From positions 1,240,001-1,304,000 of the forward strand of contig JAWKHH010000004.1 of NCBI GenBank assembly GCA_041394945.1: a stretch of DNA of 64,000 bases, written 5' to 3'. Within the stretch, counting starts at the first letter, position 1, and every line of letters begins with the position of its first letter. Positions 41,166 through 49,102 of the stretch are shown one piece after another. Origin of the DNA: Bryobacteraceae bacterium (GTDB lineage: Bacteria; Acidobacteriota; Terriglobia; Bryobacterales; Bryobacteraceae). The translations under genes and the position numbers were made by a program. The notes below the pieces were generated by a model. The model saw only the letters and a program-made list of their open reading frames with translations. It searched no databases and was not told where the DNA came from.

Positions 41166-43739
41166 TTGACCCGCACACTCGTCGGCGGCCTGTTCGTCCT
41201 CGTCGCCGCCTATCCCCAGTCGGCCCCGGCGCCCGCACCAGCCGCTCCCGCGGCCAAGCCCGTCACACCAGCCTCGACGGGCATGCAATCCACCGGCATG
41301 CGCAACGAGAACGTGGCCATCAACCCCATCGACAACAACGCCATCAAGGAAGCGAATGTCCGCGTCGGCGCCACCACCACGCTCATCACAGAGCCACGCA
41401 TCGAGGCCGGTTACTACGCCACCGAGTTCGGCCGCCCCGCCGGATCCACCTCCGTTCTCGGCCCCCAGCCGCGGTTCACGCCCTGGCGCGGCGACGTCTT
41501 CGCCGCCCACCAGAACAGTGTGTTCAACGCCCGCGCGTTCTTCCAGGTGGGTGACGTTAAGCCCTCGCGGCGTAACAATTGGGGCGGACGCGCCTCGGGC
41601 CAGATCGGCCGCGCCACGTTTCTCACGCTCAGCGGCCAGCAGCGCAAGGTCCGCGGCATGGTGAACGGCAACGTGCTCGTCCCGCTGGCGAGTGAGCGCA
41701 CCCCGCTCGCCACCGATCCCGCCGTGCGCGCCTACGTCCAGCGCCTCATCGACGCTTTCCCCACCGAACTCCCCAACCGGCCCGACTTCGACCCCCGCGC
41801 GCTCAACACCAACGCGCCCCAGCGCATCGACGAGCTTTCCGCCAATGCCCGCCTCGATCACGACGCCGGCCGCCTCGGCCGCTTCTCGATCTTTCACGAT
41901 CTCCGCCGCAACCACCTCGACAACTTCCAGCTCGTCGCCGGCCAGAATCCCGACGCCGACGTCCACTCTCATCGCGGGCAGATCACCTGGCGTCTCGCGC
42001 CCTCCGCCGCCACCGAAGCCGCCTTCGGATTCACCTTCAATCGCACCCGGACCGAACTGGTCGCCGAGCCGAACGCGGTCCCCACGCGGACGCGATTCGG
42101 ATTTCAGATTCAGGAACTCGGCCCCGACAGCGAATTTCCCGTCCACCGCGCCTCGAACTCATTCCGCTACGGCGCCGTAGTCTCCACGCGCCTCGGCGCG
42201 CAGCATCGTTTCCAGTGGGGCGTGGACCTCACGCGGAATCAACTGAACGGCATCGAATCGGCCAGTTCCCGCGGCTACATGAGTTTCACGAACAACTTCG
42301 GACGCCCGGCTATCCAGAATTTTCTGCTCGGCACGCCGGCCTTCTACGAGGTAACCATTGGCGAGTTCGCCCGCGGCTTCCGCAACTGGTCCGCCAACGG
42401 CTTCTTCGCCGACAACGTCCGCGTGAACCCGCGCCTCCAGGTCACCTTCGGCCTTCGCTACAACCTCGTCACCGGGCCCACCGAAGTCGACGGCTACCAC
42501 TCGAAGCTCTACAACTGCGACTGCAACAACTTCAGCCCTCGCTTCGCCCTCGCCTGGCAAGCCGGTTGGGGTTGGGTCACGCGGCTTTCCTACACCGCCT
42601 CGTTCGCTGAGATCCCGCAGGTCACCTATCAGCAGGTGCGATTCAATCTCCCTTACGTGCGCTACCTCCAGGTGCAGAATCCGGATCTGCTCAACCCGCT
42701 CTCGGGCGTTGATCTCTCCGCCGGCGGCCGCAGTTCGCCGACATTCCTCGCCTCCGATCTTGTTTCGCCCTACGCGCATCAAGCCACGTTCGCGCTCGAA
42801 AGGCGCATCCCGTCGGGCGCCCTGCTCCGCCTCGGCTACACCGGCAGCCGTTCGGTGAAGCTGCTGAGCGCGCTCATCCAGAACCGCGCGCAGCCGCGCG
42901 AAGGGATTCCGCTGACCCTCGCCACTGTTGACGAGCGCCGCGCCGACCCACGCTACTTCGAAACCCGCAATATCGTCAACGCGGGAATCGGCACGTTCCA
43001 CGCCGGCCAGGCATCGCTCGATCTTCCCGTTTTTCACGGGCTCCGCGGCGACATCGCCTACACGTTCTCCAAGGCGATCGACGATGGCGTCGACTTCTCC
43101 GGCACCGCCGCCAACGGCGACATGAATCGCGGCCGCGCGCAGAGCGAGTTCAACGCGCTGCCGGACCGCCGGAGCCTCAGCTCCTTCGACTCGCCGCACG
43201 CCATGATGGCCACGTACTCCTATGACCTTCCTCGGCACGCCCGCGGCCGCCTGGCGTGGCTGCTCGACAACTGGCAGGTGGCCGGCGTCGTACTAGCCAA
43301 GACCGGTACTCCGCTCACCCTCTACATCGGCTCCGACGCGCCCGGCTTCGGCAACGTGGACGGGGGCCCGAGCGATCGTCCGAACATTCTCGATCCGTCC
43401 ATCCTCGGGATGACAATTCCCCACCCCGACATCGCGTCGGCTATCCTCACCCGCGACCGGTTCGCCTACATCACGCCCGGCGAGCCGCGCGGCAACCTCT
43501 CTCGCAATGCCTTCCGCAAGGCCCGTATCGCCAACTGGAACGCCGCGCTCACCAAGCAGTGGCACTGGGGCGGACGCCAGGAATATCAAACTCAACTGCG
43601 CGCCGAGGTTTTCAATCTCACCAACACGCCGCAGTTCGACGAGCCGCAACGCAACCTGAGTTCGCCCTCCTTCGGGCGAATCACGAATACCCTCAACGAC
43701 GGCCGGGCTTTTCAAATCAGCCTGCGCCTTTTTCTATGA
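41166..43739 (+). CDS. Oar-like TonB-dependent receptor lacking the N-terminal sandwich domain
   Basis: 857 aa from a TTG start. The signal sequence (LVGGLFVLVAAYPQSAPA) runs into an Ala/Pro-rich stretch. The next part has a plug-like remnant (NENVAINPIDNNAIKEANVRVGATTTLITEPRIEAGYYATEFGRPAG), then a barrel with Oar-type repeats (FSPRFALAWQAGWGWVTRLSYTASF; NWNAALTKQWHWGG; FNLTNTPQFDEPQRN) and a terminal aromatic residue (LRLFL). The carboxypeptidase-like domain and TonB box found in the receptor at 9865 are not evident. It may be a passive pore or a receptor with a diverged N-terminus. Ligand unknown. Confidence 0.8.
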   Translation: MTRTLVGGLFVLVAAYPQSAPAPAPAAPAAKPVTPASTGMQSTGMRNENVAINPIDNNAIKEANVRVGATTTLITEPRIEAGYYATEFGRPAGSTSVLGPQPRFTPWRGDVFAAHQNSVFNARAFFQVGDVKPSRRNNWGGRASGQIGRATFLTLSGQQRKVRGMVNGNVLVPLASERTPLATDPAVRAYVQRLIDAFPTELPNRPDFDPRALNTNAPQRIDELSANARLDHDAGRLGRFSIFHDLRRNHLDNFQLVAGQNPDADVHSHRGQITWRLAPSAATEAAFGFTFNRTRTELVAEPNAVPTRTRFGFQIQELGPDSEFPVHRASNSFRYGAVVSTRLGAQHRFQWGVDLTRNQLNGIESASSRGYMSFTNNFGRPAIQNFLLGTPAFYEVTIGEFARGFRNWSANGFFADNVRVNPRLQVTFGLRYNLVTGPTEVDGYHSKLYNCDCNNFSPRFALAWQAGWGWVTRLSYTASFAEIPQVTYQQVRFNLPYVRYLQVQNPDLLNPLSGVDLSAGGRSSPTFLASDLVSPYAHQATFALERRIPSGALLRLGYTGSRSVKLLSALIQNRAQPREGIPLTLATVDERRADPRYFETRNIVNAGIGTFHAGQASLDLPVFHGLRGDIAYTFSKAIDDGVDFSGTAANGDMNRGRAQSEFNALPDRRSLSSFDSPHAMMATYSYDLPRHARGRLAWLLDNWQVAGVVLAKTGTPLTLYIGSDAPGFGNVDGGPSDRPNILDPSILGMTIPHPDIASAILTRDRFAYITPGEPRGNLSRNAFRKARIANWNAALTKQWHWGGRQEYQTQLRAEVFNLTNTPQFDEPQRNLSSPSFGRITNTLNDGRAFQISLRLFL

Positions 43740-43750
43740 CCGCCGCGCTA

Positions 43751-43756
43751 TATAAT
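43751..43756 (+). promoter_or_regulatory. Putative -10 box (TATAAT) of the PP2C gene
   Basis: A consensus TATAAT lies 11 nt before ATG 43768, leaving a leader of about 5 nt. The -35 region is poor. Confidence 0.45.
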
Positions 43757-43767
43757 TTGGAAGACGA

Positions 43768-44481
43768 ATGCTCGAATCTTTTGGGACGTCCGACCCGGGC
43801 TGTGTCCGGACCAACAACGAAGACTCGTTCTTCATCGACCCGCACATGGGGCTCTATCTCGTCGCCGACGGGATGGGCGGTGCGCAGGCCGGCGAGACCG
43901 CGTCGCAGATGGCTGTGGAGACGGTCGCCGACTACGTGCGCACCGCTCCCGAACGCGATGAAGAAACGCTGATCCAGGCGTTCAGCGCCGCCCACCGCAA
44001 CGTGCTGCAAGCGGCGTCGTCGGTAACCCACCTGAACGGGATGGGCACTACGCTGATCGGTGTGCTCGAAGTGAAAAGCGAACTCCAGATCGCGAGCGTG
44101 GGCGACTCGCGCGCGTATCTGTTCGAGAACGGCCAGCTCCAGGTGATTACCGAGGACCAGACGTGGGCGAACGAAATGGGCCGGCGCATCGGCCTCGACG
44201 ACGCCCAACTCCGCGTCCATCCCATGCGTCACGTGCTGACGATGGCCATCGGCGTGGAGGCCGCTCTCCGCGTGAACTCCTACCTCGTCCGCCCTGCTCC
44301 CGGCTGCGTCATCCTCCTTTGCTCCGACGGTCTACACGGCGTGCTCCAGCCAGACGCGATCGCGCAGATTCTCAGCAGCAACGGCTCGTTGAACGATAAA
44401 GCCGCTCAATTGATCGCCGCGGCGCGAGAAGCTGGCGGTCCGGACAACGTCACCGCCGTTCTACTTCGAAGAACCGCCTGA
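43768..44481 (+). CDS. PP2C-type serine/threonine phosphatase
   Basis: 237 aa, cytosolic Stp1-like phosphatase that removes phosphate from Ser/Thr of proteins using two metal ions. All PP2C motifs are present: VRTNNEDSFF, LVADGMGG, GMGTTL, VGDSRAYLF, LLCSDGLHGVL and GGPDNVTAVLL. No Hanks-type kinase is adjacent. It precedes the secreted three-gene module by 63 nt on the same strand; a link to that module is possible but unproven. Confidence 0.95.
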   Translation: MLESFGTSDPGCVRTNNEDSFFIDPHMGLYLVADGMGGAQAGETASQMAVETVADYVRTAPERDEETLIQAFSAAHRNVLQAASSVTHLNGMGTTLIGVLEVKSELQIASVGDSRAYLFENGQLQVITEDQTWANEMGRRIGLDDAQLRVHPMRHVLTMAIGVEAALRVNSYLVRPAPGCVILLCSDGLHGVLQPDAIAQILSSNGSLNDKAAQLIAAAREAGGPDNVTAVLLRRTA

Positions 44482-44544
44482 TTCCCCCCAACAACGGCGG
44501 AGACAATTCGCCAGGGTATCCCACTATGCCTATGTACCTGGTGT

Positions 44545-45303
44545 ATGTCGGCACTTCGATCCATCCTGGCTCTGATGCTCGCTGCGGCGCTGCCACATGC
44601 CGCGGCGCAAACAGCCATCCTGCAACTCCAGATCCTCGAAGGGGAGGGCGCGGTGCACGCCGCCGGTGGAAAAGCGCTGCGACCAATCACCGTTCAGGTC
44701 ACCGATGAGACTGGAAAGCCGGTCAACGGCGCCGCCGTCAGCTTCCGACTGCCCGAAGAAGGTGTCACCGGAACGTTCGCCAACGGGCTGAAGACGAGCC
44801 TTCTGCTTACCGGGCCCGACGGCCGGGTGACCGAATGGAGCATTCGTTGGGGCTCCGCCACGGGTCCCACGCGGGTCCGCGTCACTGCCGCGAAAGACCT
44901 CGCGCGGGCCGGAGCGATGGTAGGCCAATATGTGGCCGAAACGGCTCCGTCTCAAACCGAACCCCCGCCCATAGCGACGGCGAAGAGCACGTCTCCACCA
45001 GCGCCTCAACCCGCGATCACGCCGGAGCCTACGGTTTCACCTCGGGTGGTAACGCCTTCGCAGCCGCTCACTTCCGGGATCACGATCTTCGAGACGCCCA
45101 AAGGTCAGGGCCCCGGCATGTCGCGAGGTTGGTGGCTGATGCTCGCCACCGGAGCGGCCGGAGCAGCGGCCTATTTCCTGCTCAAAAACAAGGGAACGAA
45201 CCAAACGCCGGGCGGGCTCCCGGGCGGAGGCTCGTCGGGAGCGGTGACCACGCCCGGCGGAATCCAGTTCGGAAACCCCGTGATTTCAGTGGGGCGGCCA
45301 TGA
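44545..45303 (+). CDS. Secreted Ig-like/TM protein, module A gene 1
   Basis: 252 aa. A signal peptide (about aa 1-22) precedes a Big/invasin-like immunoglobulin domain (about aa 25-125: ILEGEGAVHAAGGKALRPITVQVTDETGKPVNGAAVSFRLP). A Pro/Thr-rich linker leads to one transmembrane helix (GWWLMLATGAAGAAAYFLL, about aa 195-213) and a Gly-rich tail. It is paralogous to the gene at 61663 (QGEGAVNNIRRRAVSPVEVEVRDARNRPVEAAKVRFTLP). The next gene starts within its stop codon (ATGA). Role unknown; probably envelope-anchored. Confidence 0.78.
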   Translation: MSALRSILALMLAAALPHAAAQTAILQLQILEGEGAVHAAGGKALRPITVQVTDETGKPVNGAAVSFRLPEEGVTGTFANGLKTSLLLTGPDGRVTEWSIRWGSATGPTRVRVTAAKDLARAGAMVGQYVAETAPSQTEPPPIATAKSTSPPAPQPAITPEPTVSPRVVTPSQPLTSGITIFETPKGQGPGMSRGWWLMLATGAAGAAAYFLLKNKGTNQTPGGLPGGGSSGAVTTPGGIQFGNPVISVGRP

Positions 45304-45920
45304 TCAAACTCCTTGCTTTTGCCGCGTCCGTCGCCGTAGCGCCGCAAATCGGCTGGTTCGCCGCCACCGACGGACGCGTCGTCGCCGTCAGTGGGGTGGC
45401 CGGAAACCTCGTCACCGGCGCATCGCTCGAACAGCACGGCAGGCTGCTCGCCTCGCACGGCTCCAAGGTCCTCCTGCTCGACGAAGGCGAAGTGGTGCTT
45501 CTCGTCGATGGCGTCGAGACGTCGAGAAGCACAGCCGGCGGCGCTGCCGTCGCTGGTTTCGATTCCAACGGTGAATTCCGCATCGCCGAGAACGGCGACG
45601 AGTGGATCGCCGTCGCGGGCGGGTGGCGTGTCGAGGCGCAAGACGGTTCGGCCTGGATCGTGGGGCCCGACGAGTCCCGCCGCTTCGTGGGCGGCGAGAT
45701 AACGGCGGCGGCGGTCTGGGACGACGGCGCGGTCCTCATCGTCCGGAGCGGCCGGCTGTGGTTCCTCGATCCCGCCGGCGCCGAGACGGACCTCGGCCTG
45801 AGCCACGCACTGGCGCTGATTCGCATCGGCAACGATTGGGCACAAGCCGGCTCCATGGCGATTCGCCGCCGGGGGGCCAAGGCGGATGCGTTCGTGCTGC
45901 CTGGGAGCGTCCTGGAATGA
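45300..45920 (+). CDS. Secreted beta-propeller-like protein, module A gene 2
   Basis: 206 aa from ATG 45300 (4-nt overlap with the previous gene). A short signal (MIKLLAFAASVAVA) is followed by short beta-rich units (GWFAATDGRVVAVSGVAGNL, SLEQHGRLLASHGSKVLLLDEGEV, WIVGPDESRRFVG) like half a propeller. It matches the gene at 62244 by position, by tight coupling and by general sequence style rather than strong identity. No family is recognised. Probably secreted with its neighbours. Confidence 0.7.
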   Translation: MIKLLAFAASVAVAPQIGWFAATDGRVVAVSGVAGNLVTGASLEQHGRLLASHGSKVLLLDEGEVVLLVDGVETSRSTAGGAAVAGFDSNGEFRIAENGDEWIAVAGGWRVEAQDGSAWIVGPDESRRFVGGEITAAAVWDDGAVLIVRSGRLWFLDPAGAETDLGLSHALALIRIGNDWAQAGSMAIRRRGAKADAFVLPGSVLE

Positions 45921-47296
45921 TCCGTGCTCTGGCCCTTGCCGCCCTGCTCAGCGCGCCGCTGGCCGCGCAACTCACCTTGTACACGGTTTCGGCCGACGGC
46001 GTCGAGACGCCCGTGACGGCTGACCTGCTCGACCTCGGCGCCGCCCACCCCGGCGATGTCGCCGATACCCGCTTCCGCATCCGCAATCACACCGCCGCCA
46101 ACATCCCGCTGACCACTCTCCGCGTCGCGGGCGAGGGCTTCTCGCTCCAAGGCCAGCCAACTCTCCCGGTAATGGTCATCCCGGCGACCGCGCCAGCCAC
46201 CAACGTCGACTTCCGCGTCCGCTTCCGCCCTACCGGCCCCGGCGTCTACAGCGCGACCTTTCAGGTGAACGACCGCGCGGTTCTCGTTCGCGCTATTGGC
46301 CGCGACGGCATCACGCTACTCGGTCCCAACGGCTCACCGATCGCCGCGGACCAGGCGTACGATTTCGGCCGTGTGGAAGCCGGCTCCTCCTCCGAGCAGC
46401 GATTCACGATTCGCAACAACACGGCCGGTCCGCTCTTCGTCGTGTCCATCGCCATCTCCGGCGATGCCTTCACCATTGTCTCCCCGCCTTCCCTTCCCGC
46501 AAAGCTCGACGCCGGTACGGAGATCCCGCTCACGCTTCGCTTCGCGCCCACTCGAGCCGGCATACCGGCGGCCACGCTCACCATCGACGCGCGTACGTTC
46601 CGCTTGCAGGGATTCGCCAGTTCCCCGGCGGTTGCCGACGCCATCGTCGACCTGCCGGCCACCGCCGTCAGCGCCAAACAGATCCCTGTGGCCATCCGGC
46701 TGGCCGCACCCGCGCCCATCGACGTAACAGCCACGGTGGTGATCGGCTTCCGTTCCGCGATCGAGGGCTACACCGACGATGCGGCGATTCAGTTCGTGCC
46801 AGCCGCCTCGCGCACCGCCACCGTCACGATACCGAGAGGCGAGCAGGTTGCTCGCTGGGGCCGGGACGCGCTTACGCAAACGATGTTGCAAACCGGCACC
46901 ACGGCCGGCGACATCACCGTCCGGGTCACGATCAACGACAAGCCGGTGGATGCGCGGCTCACCGTGGCTCCGACGGGACCGGTTATCGACACAGTCACTG
47001 TGGTGCGCGGAGCGAACGGAATCGAAATCACCGCCGACGGCTTCGACAATTCGAGGACCGTCTCCGAGCTTCGATTCACCTTCTACGACGCCTCCGGCGC
47101 GAGGCTCGCCGAACCGCTGGCGGCTGCCGTCGGCGATCAGTTCACGCGCTACTTCCGCGAGTCGACGCTGGGTGGGCTGTTCCGGCTCTCGACGCGTGTT
47201 CCGATCGTATCGGGAGATGCAAGCGGGGTGGCCGGGGTCGAGATCGAGCTTCGCAACGCCCTCGCCGCGGCATCCACGGGCCGCCTGCGGTTCTGA
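45917..47296 (+). CDS. Choice-of-anchor-D (ASH-like) secreted protein, module A gene 3
   Basis: 459 aa from ATG 45917 (ATGA overlap). A signal peptide (MIRALALAALLSAPLAA) is followed by at least two immunoglobulin-like ASH/choice-of-anchor-D repeats (FRIRNHTAANIPLTTLRVAGEGFSL; FTIRNNTAGPLFVVSIAISGDAF). The C-terminal third has extra beta domains (VIDTVTVVRGANGIEITADGF). Its counterpart is the gene at 63161, whose signal peptide begins almost identically (MIRALVLALAALPAMA). Function unknown; extracellular adhesion or matrix binding is a guess. Confidence 0.78.
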   Translation: MIRALALAALLSAPLAAQLTLYTVSADGVETPVTADLLDLGAAHPGDVADTRFRIRNHTAANIPLTTLRVAGEGFSLQGQPTLPVMVIPATAPATNVDFRVRFRPTGPGVYSATFQVNDRAVLVRAIGRDGITLLGPNGSPIAADQAYDFGRVEAGSSSEQRFTIRNNTAGPLFVVSIAISGDAFTIVSPPSLPAKLDAGTEIPLTLRFAPTRAGIPAATLTIDARTFRLQGFASSPAVADAIVDLPATAVSAKQIPVAIRLAAPAPIDVTATVVIGFRSAIEGYTDDAAIQFVPAASRTATVTIPRGEQVARWGRDALTQTMLQTGTTAGDITVRVTINDKPVDARLTVAPTGPVIDTVTVVRGANGIEITADGFDNSRTVSELRFTFYDASGARLAEPLAAAVGDQFTRYFRESTLGGLFRLSTRVPIVSGDASGVAGVEIELRNALAAASTGRLRF

Positions 47297-47316
47297 CGAA
47301 CCGCGCGGGACTCTCT

Positions 47317-47856
47317 TTATGGCCGACGGACCAGCGTGTCCGGGCGCGTATCGGGGACGAATCCGTTGCGGTTCGGCATTAGCACCTTCGGCAGCGTCTT
47401 GGCATCCATCCGGTCCCCGGCCTTGATGATTCCGTTCAGTTCCAGGATGTAGGCCGAGACCGCATAGACCTGGTCATTCGAAAGCGTCCCCGGATTCTTG
47501 AACGGCATCGCCCGCCGCACGTAGTCGAACAACGTCGTGGCATAGGGCCAGTAACTCCCTACCGTCTTGAGCGGCTTTGGGGTGCGCAGCGTGTTCTTGC
47601 CGCCAGTGAGCGCGGCTTCGTCGCCGCCCTTGGCGTCGTCGCCGTGGCAGCGTTTGCACTTTGAGTCGTACACTTCCTTGCCCTCGGCCGCCGTGCCGCC
47701 CCCGGCGGGGAGCCCTTTGCCATCCGGGAGCACGGAAATGTCCCACGCGCCAACTTCATCGGCGTTCGGAGTCCGCCCCAGGCCGTAGCGGCCGGAGCGC
47801 TGGGCGACGGCCATCGACGCGAACAGCACCAACGCCAGCGCGCTACGCGTCCACAT
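47317..47856 (-). CDS. SoxD-like monohaem cytochrome c
   Basis: 179 aa periplasmic protein with a signal peptide (about aa 1-18) and one haem-binding CKRCH motif (about aa 66-70). The axial Met is probably in RRAMPFKNPG. The sequence around the haem (LGRTPNADEVGAWDISVLPDGKGLPAG, YVRRAMPFKNPGTLSNDQVYAVSAYIL) is like the N-terminal domain of SoxD. SoxD usually has a second haem domain, which is missing. It accepts electrons from the molybdoenzyme encoded upstream, with which it overlaps by 14 nt. Confidence 0.86.
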   Translation of the reverse strand: MWTRSALALVLFASMAVAQRSGRYGLGRTPNADEVGAWDISVLPDGKGLPAGGGTAAEGKEVYDSKCKRCHGDDAKGGDEAALTGGKNTLRTPKPLKTVGSYWPYATTLFDYVRRAMPFKNPGTLSNDQVYAVSAYILELNGIIKAGDRMDAKTLPKVLMPNRNGFVPDTRPDTLVRRP

Positions 47857-49075
47857 TGCGCACGCTCCCGTCGTTCATGATCCGCCACGCCTTGGTCGCG
47901 TTGCAGTGGTAGTTGGAGTTGGTTCCACGAACGGCAACCAGATCGTTGCGCGTCGGTTGGACATAGCCGATTTCGTCGATCGCTCTCGATACGATCTGCG
48001 TTTCGGCTCCGTTCCAGTTCCAGGGCAGAGTAAACCGCGTGAAGGCCATCGGGAGGGCGGGTCCTTGAAGCCGCGCCGCCTGCCAGGATCGCCCGCCGTC
48101 GGTGGAAACCTCGACGCGCACGATTCGGCCGCGACCGCTCCAGGCCAATCCGTTGATCTCGTAGAAGCCCGCCTTCTCGAGCTTATGTCCGCCCGAGGGA
48201 TAGGTGATGATGGACTTCGCGTCCATCACGAACGTGAAGATGCGCGCTCTGCCGTTCCCAAGCAGTTCGGTGTATTTGGAAGTTTCGTCCTTGGTGTAGC
48301 CGGGCCGGTCCACCACCTTGAGCCGCCGCAGCCACTTGACGTTGATGTTGCCTTCCCAGCCCGGCGCCAGCAGCCGGAGCGGGTAGCCCTGTTCCGGCCG
48401 TAGCGCCTCGCCATTTTGCCCGTAGACCACCATCGCGTCGCCGAGCGCCTTGTAGAGTGGGACGCTGCGCGACATCTTGCAGGCGTCGGCGCCCTCGGCG
48501 ATCAACCATTGCGCGCCGCGCTGAAGGCCGGCTTCCTCTAGCAGAATCCGCAGCGGAACGCCGGTCCATTCCGAACAGCTTGCCAGGCCGTGCGACCGCT
48601 GGACATCCGGCGCGGTCTTCGGTCCCCACTCGCTGCCGCTGTTGCCGGCGCATTCCACGAAGTGGATACGGGACTCAGAAGGCAGTCGTTTCAGTTCGGC
48701 CACGGTGAACATAAGCGGCCGGTCCACCATTCCGTGGATCATCAACTGGTGCGTTTCGGGCGTAAGGTCCGGTACGCCGCTGTGATGCCGTTCGAAGTGC
48801 AGCGCGGCCGGAGTGATGATTCCGTACTGCGAAGCGAGGGGTGAGCGCGAGGAGGCGATCTCCGGGTTGCGGACATCCGGCAGCAGCCGGGCGGGCTTCT
48901 CGTGCGGCGACCGTTCGCCATAGGCTCGCACCGGTTTGCCGAGTTGGCTTGGCTCGTCTTCGGCGGCGCCCTGCGTTGCCGTTCCGCCATCGGGAGCCTT
49001 GTTGCAGGACGCCAGTGTACCGGTCAAGGCGGCAAGACGCAGGAACTTGCGCCGCTCGGGTTTTTCCGCTCTCAT
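47843..49075 (-). CDS. SoxC-like sulfite/sulfur dehydrogenase, molybdenum cofactor subunit
   Basis: 410 aa. The leader ERRKFLRLAALTG resembles a Tat signal, fitting export of a folded molybdopterin enzyme; a Cys at aa 24 could also be lipidated. The oxidoreductase molybdopterin domain has HFVECAGNSGSEW and the molybdenum-ligand Cys in LASCSEWTGVPL (about aa 165). A C-terminal dimerisation domain (GLAWSGRGRIVRVEVSTDGGRSW) completes the sulfite oxidase fold. It oxidises sulfite or a protein-bound sulfur species and passes electrons to the adjacent cytochrome. No soxXAYZB genes are seen. Confidence 0.9.
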   Translation of the reverse strand: MRAEKPERRKFLRLAALTGTLASCNKAPDGGTATQGAAEDEPSQLGKPVRAYGERSPHEKPARLLPDVRNPEIASSRSPLASQYGIITPAALHFERHHSGVPDLTPETHQLMIHGMVDRPLMFTVAELKRLPSESRIHFVECAGNSGSEWGPKTAPDVQRSHGLASCSEWTGVPLRILLEEAGLQRGAQWLIAEGADACKMSRSVPLYKALGDAMVVYGQNGEALRPEQGYPLRLLAPGWEGNINVKWLRRLKVVDRPGYTKDETSKYTELLGNGRARIFTFVMDAKSIITYPSGGHKLEKAGFYEINGLAWSGRGRIVRVEVSTDGGRSWQAARLQGPALPMAFTRFTLPWNWNGAETQIVSRAIDEIGYVQPTRNDLVAVRGTNSNYHCNATKAWRIMNDGSVRNVDA

Positions 49076-49102
49076 TGCAACAATCTACCGCAACTCGGCA
49101 GG

